The position numbers were made by a program, and so were the translations under genes. 64,000 bases of DNA from Ostreococcus lucimarinus CCE9901 (Eukaryota > Chlorophyta > Mamiellophyceae > Mamiellales > Bathycoccaceae). Under the pieces are notes generated by a model, which searched no databases, was not told the DNA's origin, and saw nothing but the letters and a program-made list of their open reading frames with translations. How positions within the stretch are numbered: position 1 is the stretch's first letter; each line of letters begins with the position of its first letter. Positions 20,407 through 29,541 of the stretch are shown here, piece by piece. The stretch is taken from the NCBI RefSeq assembly GCF_000092065.1, contig NC_009356.1, positions 62,001 to 126,000 of the forward strand, in the 5' to 3' direction.

Positions 20407-21732
20407 ATGCCGCGCGAACGGCGCGCGACGCGCGCGCGCGCGTCGATCGCGACCGCACCGCGCGCGCTGTGCGCGCTGTGCGCGCTCACCGCGTGCGCGT
20501 TCGGACGCGTCGGCGTCGCGCGCGCGTCGCCAATCGTCGACACGAACGCGACGAACGCGACGACGACGCGCGACGCGACGACGGAGATGACGATCGAGCG
20601 CGCGCAAGAGTTGATGCGATCGGTGCGCGCGCTGGTGAACGCCACGGTGGGGGGAATCGCGAGCGCGCGGGCGGAGGAGGGGTTCGCGGCGGCGCTCGCG
20701 GCGTTGGAAACCGAGGCGGCGAACGCGAACGCGACGGCGGCGGAGGCGGCGATGCGGGCGAGCGCGAGAGGGGAGTACGGACAGGCGCTGGACATACTGG
20801 ATGATATCCTCGAGGATTTCGTGAACGCGACGGCGTCGGCGAGGGGCGTGGGGGAGTTGGGGGAGGCGTTGCGGGCGCTCGGCGAAGCCGCGGAGGCGGC
20901 GAGCGAGGCGAAGGACGACGAGAGCGAAGGCGCGTCGGTGGGAGACGGTGAGGACGCGTCGGAATCCGATGGGAGGGAAAGTTCGAGTTCGAACGATGCG
21001 TCGACGCCGAAGGCGAAGTCTGAGACGAAGGAGGAGGACGACGCGGCGAAGCAGGCGGCGCTGATTAAAAAATTAGAGGAGGAAAACGCGGCGCTTCGCG
21101 CGGAACAGTTGAAGGCGGAGAACGCGGCGTTGCGGAAGAAAAACGCAGAACTAGCGGCGGCGGAGGAAAACGAGACGGCGAAGACGCGCGTCGACGCCGA
21201 TGACGATGAAAATCAGGCGAAGGAGGACGGCGACGACGACGACCACGGAGACAAAGAGGACGAGGCCCCGGAGGCGGCGCCGTTTCAAGGCTTGAGCGAA
21301 GACGCAAACGACGAATCAGCTCCCGCGCCGAAAAAGTCTGTCGCGGGCGCTACGTTTAACGCCGCCGTGAGCGTTCACAGCCAATCGCCCTGGCTGTGGT
21401 ACTCGATCTCGTTCATCCTTCTCGCCGTCGTGGTGACGTCGTACGCGCACTCCCACCTCGAAGCCGCGGCGAACGAGCGACCGGCGTCCTCGCTCGAACT
21501 CGGCGCCTCGATCGTCCGCGCCGAAAAAAACGTCAGCGCGAAAGAAATCGGCCGCGAGATGAGCGTGAACGATGAGTTTTGGAAGAGCTCGCGCCCGTCG
21601 TCGCCCACTCGCGACGTCGGTCGCGGCACCGGTCGCGACTCCGGCTCCGCCGGTCGCCGCGTCGGTCGTCGCGTCGTCCAGCAGCGCGGTCCGATGACAG
21701 CCGAAGAGCGCGCCTTTTACGACGAACTTTGA
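20407..21732 (+). CDS. Type I membrane protein with lumenal helical/acidic domain, unknown function
   Basis: A 441-residue protein I do not recognise. The N-terminus looks like a signal peptide ending near VARA-SPIVD. It is followed by several Asn-x-Thr sites, Ala/Glu-rich helices, a very acidic Ser/Asp/Glu region and a coiled-coil stretch (ALIKKLEEENAALRAEQLKA). A transmembrane segment WLWYSISFILLAVVVTSYA is near residue 330, and a basic cytoplasmic tail ends AEERAFYDEL. It is probably a secretory-pathway membrane protein with a lumenal coiled coil. The start is the ATG at the signal peptide; upstream frame is non-coding. Neighbours give no functional hint. Confidence 0.62.
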   Translation: MPRERRATRARASIATAPRALCALCALTACAFGRVGVARASPIVDTNATNATTTRDATTEMTIERAQELMRSVRALVNATVGGIASARAEEGFAAALAALETEAANANATAAEAAMRASARGEYGQALDILDDILEDFVNATASARGVGELGEALRALGEAAEAASEAKDDESEGASVGDGEDASESDGRESSSSNDASTPKAKSETKEEDDAAKQAALIKKLEEENAALRAEQLKAENAALRKKNAELAAAEENETAKTRVDADDDENQAKEDGDDDDHGDKEDEAPEAAPFQGLSEDANDESAPAPKKSVAGATFNAAVSVHSQSPWLWYSISFILLAVVVTSYAHSHLEAAANERPASSLELGASIVRAEKNVSAKEIGREMSVNDEFWKSSRPSSPTRDVGRGTGRDSGSAGRRVGRRVVQQRGPMTAEERAFYDEL

Positions 21733-21812
21733 CGGCCCTGTACCAGTATTTAAGTGTAAATGATTCGCGCCGCGAGAGCAACCGTCCCCAGAGCGCGCCG
21801 CGGCGCGCCGCG

Positions 21813-22559
21813 ATGTCCCGCGCGACGCCGCGGATCCGCGCCGTCGTCCTCGCCCCGACCCGCGTTCGTTCGCGCGCGCGAGCGATGCCCACCGCCGTCG
21901 CCCCGCGCGCGTCGCCGCATCCCGAGCTCACCGTCTTCGACTTGGACGCCTGCACGTGGGACAAAGAGATGTTCGAGCTGCGAGAAATCGTCGACCCGAC
22001 GCGCTCGCGCCGCGGCTCGCTCGGTCCCGACTGCGGCGAAGGCGTCGTGGCCGCGATGAGCGGAAACACGCCGATCGCGCTGCATCCCGGCGCGCTGCGG
22101 GCGTTTCAACAGATTTGGCTCGGGACGCTCGAGACGCGCGCGGCGGCGGCGTCGAGCGCGGACACGCCGCTCGCCGTGCGAATCGGACGCAGCGCGTTGG
22201 ACGTCTTGGAGGTGTTTCCAGGCGTGACCGTCCGGCAGGTCTTCGCCAAAGGTTGGCCCGAGGGATTCGAGGGAAATTTGCAAATCGGTCGAACGCCGCC
22301 GCTGTCGCCGGACAAGGCGCGGACGCACTTTCCGATTTTACGACGCGAGACGGGCGTCGCGTACTCGCGCATGCTGTTCTTCGACGACTGTAACTGGGGC
22401 GACCACTGCGCCGCCGTCGAGCGCGGGTGCGTGTGCGAGGACACCGGTCTCGGTCCGGTGGTCGTGCGAACGCCCAGAGGTTTGCGCGTCGACGACTGGG
22501 AGCGCGGCTTGAGCCTCTACGCCGCCCGCGTCGCTTCCTGGAACGACGCCGCGTCCTGA
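21813..22559 (+). CDS. Magnesium-dependent phosphatase 1 (MDP-1)-like HAD protein
   Basis: A 248-residue HAD-superfamily protein. An organelle-like presequence of about 30 residues is followed by the motif I segment LTVFDLDACTWDKEMFEL, with both aspartates of DxD present. A middle region includes IALHPGALRAFQQI, and the distal acidic loop is MLFFDDCNWGDHC. This combination fits the MDP-1 group of protein or sugar phosphatases. The usual Thr after the second Asp (DLDxT) is displaced, so substrate preference may differ. The start at 21813 leaves 80 bases after the preceding stop; an internal Met at residue 25 is an alternative. Confidence 0.75.
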   Translation: MSRATPRIRAVVLAPTRVRSRARAMPTAVAPRASPHPELTVFDLDACTWDKEMFELREIVDPTRSRRGSLGPDCGEGVVAAMSGNTPIALHPGALRAFQQIWLGTLETRAAAASSADTPLAVRIGRSALDVLEVFPGVTVRQVFAKGWPEGFEGNLQIGRTPPLSPDKARTHFPILRRETGVAYSRMLFFDDCNWGDHCAAVERGCVCEDTGLGPVVVRTPRGLRVDDWERGLSLYAARVASWNDAAS

Positions 22560-22776
22560 CCGCGCGACGCCGCGTCTCCCTCGCGAGCCGCGATTTCGTG
22601 ATTATTCGTTCGTATTGTTTGTCGTGAGACTTAGCCGAATCCGTAGCCACGCCGTTCGCTCGCTCGCTCGTTTCGCGCCGTCGCCGTCGCCTCGAGCCGA
22701 GAAGATCTCGCCTCGTCCGTCCCTCATCTTCCTCACGTCGCGCCTCGCGTCGCGCCTCGCGTCGCGTCATCGCGAC

Positions 22777-23397
22777 ATGAAAGTCACCGCGTTAACGCTA
22801 TGGAAATCTAACGGCGCCGACGACGATCCTAGCTTCCTCGGCGGCGCCACGGACGTCGCTGAATTTGGATTCTTCCAGCGCGCCTCGGTGCGCGAAATGT
22901 TGATCTTTATCTCTCGAACCGTCGCGAAACGCACGCCTCTGGGCGCGCGACAGAGCGTGCAGCAGGACGCGTACATGGTGCACGTGTCGAATAAGTCGGG
23001 CCTGGTCGCCGTGGCGGTGATGGATGAGGAATATCCGAGCAGAAGCGCGTTTTGCGTGCTGGGCAAGATGATGGACGAGTACGAGAGCGCGAACGGCGAA
23101 GGCGCGAACGAGGCGTGGCGCGCGGTGCGCGAGGATAAACCCGAGGGAGGACGCGCGAGTGAGATGCTGGAGGAAATGCTGGTGAAGTATCAAGACCCGA
23201 GCGCGGCGGATAAGATTTTGAAGATTCAGAGAGAGTTGGACGACACCAAGGTGGTGTTGCACAAAACCATCGATAGCGTGTTGGCGAGAGGGGAAAAGTT
23301 GGATAATTTGGTGGATAAGAGCACTGATCTATCGCTGGCGAGTCAGATGTTTTACAAACAGGCGAAGAAGCAGAATCAGTGCTGCACGATGATGTGA
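22777..23397 (+). CDS. YKT6: R-SNARE YKT6
   Basis: A 206-residue longin-type R-SNARE acting in ER-Golgi, Golgi-vacuole and autophagic membrane fusion. The longin domain starts at the initiator (MKVTALTLWK). The SNARE helix follows in the C-terminal third (ELDDTKVVLHKTIDSVLARG, with the central Arg). The protein ends QCCTMM, a prenylation CAAX box (CTMM) preceded by a second Cys suited to palmitoylation, which is the hallmark of YKT6. The frame is open upstream to 22615, but starting at 22777 gives the canonical N-terminus. Length matches the family (about 200). Confidence 0.95.
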   Translation: MKVTALTLWKSNGADDDPSFLGGATDVAEFGFFQRASVREMLIFISRTVAKRTPLGARQSVQQDAYMVHVSNKSGLVAVAVMDEEYPSRSAFCVLGKMMDEYESANGEGANEAWRAVREDKPEGGRASEMLEEMLVKYQDPSAADKILKIQRELDDTKVVLHKTIDSVLARGEKLDNLVDKSTDLSLASQMFYKQAKKQNQCCTMM

Positions 23398-23471
23398 TTT
23401 TTCGTCGGTTGTCATGAAAGACGCGAGCGTTTCTAGAAGGCTACGTTTCCTACTGCGCTAATAATTCTCTT

Positions 23472-24266
23472 CTACTCCGACGATCGCGCGCCCGCGCGCT
23501 CGGCTAAATACTCGTACGCATCGTACACGCGCTTAAACCTCGCTTCCGCGATCGGTTTCTTTTCGTCGTCGTGTCTATCCGGATGCCATTTCAAAGCCTG
23601 CTCGCGAAGCGCCGTCTTCAACGCCTCGGGCGTGACGAACTCGCTCGACTTCAACCCGAGCGCCTCGCAGTGCTCGCACCCGGCGCGCGCGTAGAACCCA
23701 TTCGCATCCACCCGCGCGCGGTCTCCACCACCCTCCCGCGAGCCGAAATACGCGCGAAAGAACGCCTCGTCGCCGTCGTCGCGAAGCCTCGAGTCCGCGA
23801 AACCGCCGCCGCCGCCTCGCTCTCGCGCGAACCTTCGAAACAACCGCGCCCCTTCCCGCGCCGTCTCCCGTCGCGCGTCGCGTCCATCATCAAACGCGCT
23901 CTCCTTCTTCCGTCCACGAATCTCGAACCCATCGAAATACCCCCCCACGTGCGTCCGCGCGTTTCCGTTTCGCCTCGCGCGCGCGCCCTCGCTCGCCTCC
24001 GCCTCGGCGAATCTGTACGTCCGCAGCCGCCGCTTCGCCTCGCTCCGCCTCGACCGCGCGCGCGCGCGTTCCTCGAACGTCGTCGTCGCGTTCGTCGTCG
24101 TCGCGCTCGCCGTCGCGTCCTCCCTCGTCGTCGTCGTCGTCGTCGTCGTCGTCCTCGTCGTCGTCCCGCGCGCGCCGCCGCCTCGCGCGCCGCGCGCGCC
24201 GTCGTCCGCGACCGCGCGCGCGAGTCCGCGCGCGAACCCCTCCGCGCGCGTCGCGCACCGCCGCAT
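23472..24266 (-). CDS. DnaJ (J-domain) protein with C-terminal J domain
   Basis: A 264-residue J protein. The first half is Arg/Glu/Thr-rich low complexity, including a run of about nine Thr encoded by an ACG repeat. The C-terminal 70 residues form a J domain: CEALGLKSSEFVTPEALKTA, then LREQALKWHPDRHDDEKK with the HPD motif at about residue 229, and RFKRVYDAYEYLAER. It should stimulate an Hsp70; the basic N-terminus could be an organellar presequence but is not clear. The long open frame upstream to 25958 is a shadow over the divergent RWP-RK gene. The start was chosen as the last plausible ATG before strongly biased coding. Confidence 0.78.
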   Translation of the reverse strand: MRRCATRAEGFARGLARAVADDGARGARGGGARGTTTRTTTTTTTTTREDATASATTTNATTTFEERARARSRRSEAKRRLRTYRFAEAEASEGARARRNGNARTHVGGYFDGFEIRGRKKESAFDDGRDARRETAREGARLFRRFARERGGGGGFADSRLRDDGDEAFFRAYFGSREGGGDRARVDANGFYARAGCEHCEALGLKSSEFVTPEALKTALREQALKWHPDRHDDEKKPIAEARFKRVYDAYEYLAERAGARSSE

Positions 24267-25082
24267 CGCGCGCCGCGCGCGCGCGCCGTTCCGCGCGCCG
24301 CGATGCGCCGCCGCGCGCGCGCGTACTTTGCGATCCACCGCCGCCGCGCGCGCTCGAACCTCGCGCCCGGTTTCGCCGCGCGCGCGTCGACCTCGCGCCG
24401 AGGTTCGTCGCGCGATCGCGCGCGCGATCGGAACCGAACCGACAAAAAATGGAGCGCCGACCCCCCACTCGCGACGAGTCCGGAACCAATAAATCGAAGG
24501 ATGCGATCGCGTCCCGCTCGCGCGTACTTTGCGCGCGCTGAACGCCAAGAGCGACGCCCGGGGTGCCGCGCGCGCGGCGCGACGATCCGGCGCCGATAGA
24601 CGCGTCGCGCGCGCGCGTCGACGCACACCGCGACGGTCGACGCGCGCGCTCGCGCTCGCGATCTTCGCGCGCACTTTTGTGCGTTCGTTTTCGCGCGTCG
24701 GAAGCGCGAGCACGCGGTCGCGCGGGCGCGACGCGCGCCGCGAACGCGCCGCGCGCCGCACCGCGCGCGCGGACCCTGGACGAGAATCGTCGTCGCGATC
24801 GCGGTCGCGCGTCGACGCGCGACGGACGCGGGCGTCGCGAGCGCGCGAGAGGCGCGCGTCGCGTATTCTCGCGTCGATCGCGCGCGCGGGCGCGCGCGAA
24901 CGGGCGCGCGTCGGCGATCGTCGGGGCGGAAGAGGCGATCGCGCGGATCGCGGCGGTTCGTCTTGGTGACGTTTTGGTGACCCGGCGCGCGGGACGCGGC
25001 GGCGGCGAGCGACGCGGTCGTCGAAGGCGACGATCGCGAAGGCGCGCGGACGGAGGAGGCGTGGAGACGCGGGCGGGCGACG
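24267..25082. other. Long divergent spacer, CGCG-rich
   Basis: This region of 816 bases between two divergent genes is almost entirely GC-rich CGCG/CGTCG low-complexity sequence. An exception is the string TAAATCGAAGGATGCG near 24,490-24,505. Long frames cross it on both strands but none has a recognisable domain. I read it as promoters and leaders for the J-protein and RWP-RK genes. Spacers this long are unusual in this window. Confidence 0.45.
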
Positions 25083-27017
25083 ATGGAGACGATCGAGCGG
25101 GCGAGAGGGCGCGGAGACGCGAACGACGGGACGACGAGTAGGCGCGAGGCGCGCGGGGACGCGAACGAGCGAAGCGAGACGACGGCGAGCGAGGACGCGA
25201 TGGAGACGGGAGGGCGAGATGAGGACGCGAACGCGATGGGAAAGGATGACGGGAACGGTAAGGGGGTCGTGCATGGGATGTCGATATCGGCCGCGATCGC
25301 GGCGAGACCGACGATGGACGCGGAGTTGACGACGAAGGCTGTCGTGTCGCACGCGTTGGCGAAGAACGCGCACCTGCGAAAGGTTGCGGGCGAAAGCGCG
25401 GGCAAGGATCCGAAAAAAGGGAAACCAAAGAAAGAGAAACCGCCGAATCAGTCGCGAGAGAACCGGCGCGTGCGACAGTTTCGGAGCGCGTCGGAGATTT
25501 CGCAAGAGGAGCTTTCGAGTTGCTTTCATCTTCCATCCGAGGCTGCGTGCCGAAAGCTCGGCGTCGGTTTGACGGTTTTGAAGCGCCAGTGTCGCAAATA
25601 CGGCATCGCGCGTTGGCCGTTCCGCAAGATGAAATCGCTCGATCGCCTCATCACGAACGTGCAAGCTGGAATTTCGCCAGGCGATCAGAATAAACTTCTC
25701 GTCAAATCGGTGGAGGAGCTCGAAGATCAAAAACGCAGGATGGAGGAATGCGCGGTGTTGGATTTGGACGACACCACAAAGAAATTGCAGCAGGCGTATT
25801 CGAAGGCTAACCACAAGGCGCGAAGAAATCGAAGCGATGCGTCGCGGATTCGAGCCGTCGCCGCGGCGCAAGCCGTTCGCGAGCTTCAGGCGCGCGCTCG
25901 AGGCGGGTACGGAGAAGAACCGAACGGTGCGAGCGGCATGCTGTTGGACCTCGCGCACGAGCTCGCTATGGGATCAGAAAATGGAGATGACGACGACGAA
26001 GGCTCGTCGGACGATGGGTTCGACAACGAAGACGAAGATGTGACTACCGATGCGGACGCCGGCGCTTCGACGCCGGCGTCGCGAGGGGCGAAATCGGCGA
26101 GCGGCGCGACGACTCCGGATAGAATCACACCGACGAACAACAGCGATGGAACTCCGTTGCAAAGTGCACCGCAACTGCTGAGCAACACGCCGAGCGACGC
26201 CGGTGCGGCGATACCGAACATTGTGAAGGACGAAGGCGGCGACGGCGGCGCGCCGTCGTCCAACGTCATGGTGCAGAAAGGTTCGGCAAACGCCAATGAA
26301 TTCGTCAAGGTGGACAAGGTGCTAACCGCGGTGCGAGGCACGTGGTCTCCGGCGCGACCAGCGAGAAAAACTGATGACTTAGACGGTGCGGAGGCGTTTC
26401 TCAGTCCAGCGAGCAGGCGCAAAGGTGGTAAGTTGGGAGAGGCGTTGAGCGACGACGAATACGAAAAGATCACCATGTCGGTGCAAAAACGACGAGGTCG
26501 TCCTCCTGGACCATCCAAGCGCGGACGTAAGCGTAAGGGTGCCGAAGTTGAAGACGACCCACTCGCCTCGCTCGCCGCCGCCGCTTTGGATTCCATGGGC
26601 ACGACGAAGAAGACAGCCGTCGCCGCGACGCGCGGACGTCCGAAATCCGTGCCTGCTGCGGATAAAACGAGCAGACTCACCGCGTCTGGAAAGATTACCG
26701 CGGCGTCAAAGTACAGGATGGACGTCCCCGCGGTGACGGAAGATCACCCGGCGTACGGCTTGACGGCGGGCTTCACCGCCAAAGGCGCGAGAAGCGGCGT
26801 CGCGTCACGACTCAGTCAAGTCGAGCGCAGCGACCTCGAGCACTTGCTCCGCGAACGCCTGAAAAAAGGTAAGATGGCGCTGTGCGACGCGTTCGGTATC
26901 GCTCCCGCGGAATACGACCAACACTTCGACCCAAAGCTTCAAGCCACGTCGCTCACGAACGCCGTCGAGAAGCTCGCGGTGAAGAGCGCAGCCAAAATGC
27001 GCCGCCTCGAGGCGTGA
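25083..27017 (+). CDS. RWP-RK transcription factor with AT-hook-like motif
   Basis: A 644-residue regulator. The RWP-RK DNA-binding domain spans about residues 139-195: ELSSCFHLPSEAACRKLGVG, LTVLKRQCRKYGIARWPFRK and MKSLDRLI, with RWPFRK near residue 176. Downstream lie an acidic Ser/Asp region (about 300-325), a low-complexity linker and an AT-hook-like basic motif KRRGRPPGPSKRGRKRKG near residue 469; a second RGRPKS follows. The C-terminus has a helical segment SRLSQVERSDLEHLLRERLK. Algal RWP-RK proteins control nitrogen responses and gamete or mating functions (NIT2, MID). The lack of a PB1 domain suggests the RKD type. The start is the first ATG. Targets cannot be inferred. Confidence 0.88.
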   Translation: METIERARGRGDANDGTTSRREARGDANERSETTASEDAMETGGRDEDANAMGKDDGNGKGVVHGMSISAAIAARPTMDAELTTKAVVSHALAKNAHLRKVAGESAGKDPKKGKPKKEKPPNQSRENRRVRQFRSASEISQEELSSCFHLPSEAACRKLGVGLTVLKRQCRKYGIARWPFRKMKSLDRLITNVQAGISPGDQNKLLVKSVEELEDQKRRMEECAVLDLDDTTKKLQQAYSKANHKARRNRSDASRIRAVAAAQAVRELQARARGGYGEEPNGASGMLLDLAHELAMGSENGDDDDEGSSDDGFDNEDEDVTTDADAGASTPASRGAKSASGATTPDRITPTNNSDGTPLQSAPQLLSNTPSDAGAAIPNIVKDEGGDGGAPSSNVMVQKGSANANEFVKVDKVLTAVRGTWSPARPARKTDDLDGAEAFLSPASRRKGGKLGEALSDDEYEKITMSVQKRRGRPPGPSKRGRKRKGAEVEDDPLASLAAAALDSMGTTKKTAVAATRGRPKSVPAADKTSRLTASGKITAASKYRMDVPAVTEDHPAYGLTAGFTAKGARSGVASRLSQVERSDLEHLLRERLKKGKMALCDAFGIAPAEYDQHFDPKLQATSLTNAVEKLAVKSAAKMRRLEA

Positions 27018-27186
27018 TCTAGCTCCCCGTATTTCGACAATAATTGTAAGATATGCTCACGACCGAATCGTGCCCGTCTCGCGTCGCTCGCGTCTCGATT
27101 TCGTCGCGCCCGCCGAGTCGCGCTCGCGTTCTGGACCCTAAGCGTCGTCGCGCCCGCCACTCTCGAGCGCGCGCCGTCTTCGCACG

Positions 27187-28240
27187 ATGCCCTCCCTCAG
27201 CGCCCCAGGCACGATCTCAAAGATCAGCGTCACCCCGTCCGTGGTGTTGAACGTGTGCGACAGGTACGCGCGCGCGCGAACGCGCGGCGACGAAACGTCA
27301 CGACGTGACGAACCTAAAAATTGCGGCGAACGTGAAAACGACGCGAAAGCGACGTCGCGCGACGCGCGCGGACGCGATGACGCGCGCGAGAGCGATGTGA
27401 CTGACGGTCGTCGACGCTGCGCGAACGAACAGCTACGTGCGACGCGGTGAGGCGGTGGACAAGGTGATCGGCGCGGTGCTCGGGACGGCGACGACGACGG
27501 CGGACGGTCGCGTCGTCGTCGTCGCGCGCACGTCGTACGCGATTCCGTGCCACGATCGCGATGGGGAAATGTTCGTGGACGTTGAATTTCATAAGACCAT
27601 GCTCGGATTGCACGCGAGGGTGAACCCGGAGGAACGCGTGGTCGGGTGGTTTAGCGCGGGGAGCGTGACGCCGGAGGCGCGAGCGCTCGTGCACGAATTC
27701 TTCGCCAAGGAAGCGCTGAATGGGACGCCCGTGCACGTGATGTTAGATGCGGACTTCACCGGTGCTGGAAACGGCGGGGAGATGCTCAGCGCGAGCGTCG
27801 GGGACACGGTGCTGGCGACGACGGATCGGGAGAGCGGCGAGAGCCGATCGGCGGGCGTGTGGTTTAGCGAAATCGAGTGCGAGGTGGATCTTCAGCAAGC
27901 CACAAAGTTGGGCGTCGAATCGCTTCGATCCGCGAGCTCGGCGAAAGACGACGACGACGTCGCTGGGCTGGCGCAGACTATGGGTAAATTGGGTAAGCTG
28001 TTGACGGACGCGCAGGCGTACGTCGACGCGGTGGTGCGCGGCGAACGTCAGGGCGACGCCGAAGTCGGTCGCGCGCTCTCCGCCGCGCTCGCCGGTGTCC
28101 CGCAGCTCACGAAGGCGCAGTTCGACAAGGTGTTCGGAGACAGCGCCGAGGATGTGATGATGGTGCGGTACTTGACGAATTTGACGAGGACGCAGCTCAC
28201 GCTCGCGGAAAAATTGCACACCGCCGCGCTCATCGTCTAA
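27187..28240 (+). CDS. EIF3F: Translation initiation factor eIF3 subunit F (spliced)
   Basis: An MPN-domain subunit of eIF3. Exon 1 (27187-27263) encodes MPSLSAPGTISKISVTPSVV then LNVCD and the first two bases of the next codon. Exon 2 (27433-28240) continues SYVRRGEAVDKVIGAVLGTA. The join recreates the family N-terminus (V-x-P-x-V...ICDxY-x-RR). The 169-base intron has donor GTACGC, branch ACTGACG and acceptor AACAG. The spliced product is 294 residues with RVVGWFSAGSVTPEARALVH and a helical C-terminus LTNLTRTQLTLAEKLH. The JAMM metal site is degenerate, as in other eIF3f proteins. Confidence 0.93.
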
Positions 28241-28446
28241 GCGTCGTACCAGTACACTAGTTTGTTAATACTCGAGCCAAGGAGAAAATCATTCGATTCG
28301 TTCCCGTCGCGCCCGCCGCGACGTCGTCTCGCGCGTTCCTTAACGTGTTTTCGCCGCGACGTCGTCTCGCGCGTCGCTCGTTATTTTACACTTCATTCTA
28401 CACGCGTCGCGCGTCGCCTCCCCGCTCCCCGCATCGCTCGGCCCCA

Positions 28447-29052
28447 TCACCTCCCCGGCGTGAACGTCTCTCGCAGCGCCTCCCCTCCCGAGATCGACCA
28501 CGTCTGTCTCTGCTCCACGATGAGCCCCGCGTCCGCGCTCCCGTCGTTCGGTCTCAACTTCCACGTGATGTGTCCCTCGTACGGCGGCACGCGCGGATTC
28601 CAAGGCAGTTTCAGGTATCCCTCCGCCCTGTAATCCCCCTCGATCGTCGTCGCGTCCACCAACCGCAAGTCTCCGATCAACCGCACGCTCGACCGTCGCT
28701 CGTCGAACAGCGCGCGCACCGCGCGCAGGTACCGCTCGAGCCCTCGCACGTCCGTCGTCGGATCGACGAACCGACAGTCGCGCGCGAAGATGGCCTCCGT
28801 GAGCTCGCCCGTGACGAAGTACTGCCGCGTCGCGACGTCCTCGCGCAGCGTCGCCATGGTTTCTTCCGCGCGTCTTCGCGCGTCGTCCGTCGTCGTCGCC
28901 GCGCGCGCGCGCGCGTCGTCGGCGTCGTCTCGCGCGCGCGTCGCGACGAGCGCGACGCCCGCGACCATGGCGCGGCGCGTCGGCGCGCGCGAGGGTCCGC
29001 GCGCGACGCGCGGCGTCGCCGCCGCGCGCGTCGGCGTCGCCATCGGCGCCAT
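28447..29052 (-). CDS. Plastid DUF2358 / NTF2-like protein
   Basis: A 201-residue protein with a basic N-terminal presequence. A conserved region begins about residue 70: ATLREDVATRQYFVTGELTE, then AIFARDCRFVDPTTDVRGLE and RYLRAVRALF. It ends with a strand-rich part WKLRPNDGSADAGLIVEQRQ and WSISGGEALRETF. This resembles the DUF2358 (NTF2/SnoaL-like fold) proteins of plant and algal chloroplasts, whose function is unknown. Start choice matters because Met codons at 29076, 29052 and 29043 are all in frame. 29052 avoids overlap with the divergent gene that begins at 29075. Confidence 0.7.
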   Translation of the reverse strand: MAPMATPTRAAATPRVARGPSRAPTRRAMVAGVALVATRARDDADDARARAATTTDDARRRAEETMATLREDVATRQYFVTGELTEAIFARDCRFVDPTTDVRGLERYLRAVRALFDERRSSVRLIGDLRLVDATTIEGDYRAEGYLKLPWNPRVPPYEGHITWKLRPNDGSADAGLIVEQRQTWSISGGEALRETFTPGR

Positions 29053-29074
29053 CTGACGACGCGCGCGTCGCGGC

Positions 29075-29431
29075 ATGGCGACGCGCGACGGCGACGGCGA
29101 CGCGGCGACGACGTTCACGCCCGCGACGCTCCGCGCGCTCGTCGAGCGCTCGAACGGCGCGCTGTGCGCGTTCGCGTGCGACGGCGTCGTGTTCGACGCG
29201 ACGCTCGGGAAAGATTTCTACGGCGTCGGTGGACCGTACGCCGCGCTGAACGGACGCGACGCGACGCGGGCGCTGGCGACGATGAAGATCAACGTGTCGG
29301 ACGCGGACGAGGCGCTCGGCGCGCGCGGGCTGACGGAGGAGGAGTTGAAGACGCTGGGGGAGTGGCGCGCGAAGTTTGAGAGCAAGTATCCGCGGTTGGG
29401 GACGTTTGAGCGGCGAGGCGAAGGAAACTGA
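29075..29431 (+). CDS. MAPR-family cytochrome b5-like heme-binding protein
   Basis: A 118-residue, nearly single-domain protein. FTPATLRALVERSNGALCAF, GVVFDATLGKDFYGVGGPYA and ALNGRDATRALATM are the core signatures of the membrane-associated progesterone receptor (MAPR) group. This group binds heme through a Tyr and supports sterol or cytochrome P450 metabolism. Unlike PGRMC1 there is no N-terminal membrane segment, so it is probably soluble, like the small algal and plant forms. Its start codon lies 22 bases from that of the divergent DUF2358-like gene. Confidence 0.82.
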   Translation: MATRDGDGDAATTFTPATLRALVERSNGALCAFACDGVVFDATLGKDFYGVGGPYAALNGRDATRALATMKINVSDADEALGARGLTEEELKTLGEWRAKFESKYPRLGTFERRGEGN

Positions 29432-29541
29432 GAGAGAAGCGCGCGGAGCGCGGCGTTTTAGCGAGCGGAGGTGTGTTGTAATTGAAAAAACAAATCAACC
29501 GTCGAAGGCGTCGAACGAGCGCGCGAGACGAGGCGACCGGG

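Noticed and set aside
24267-25958. Minus-strand extension of the J-protein frame to about 828 codons
   Set aside because: It runs antisense through the RWP-RK start, is Arg/Ala/Ser low complexity and adds no domain; GC-rich codon bias keeps opposite frames open.
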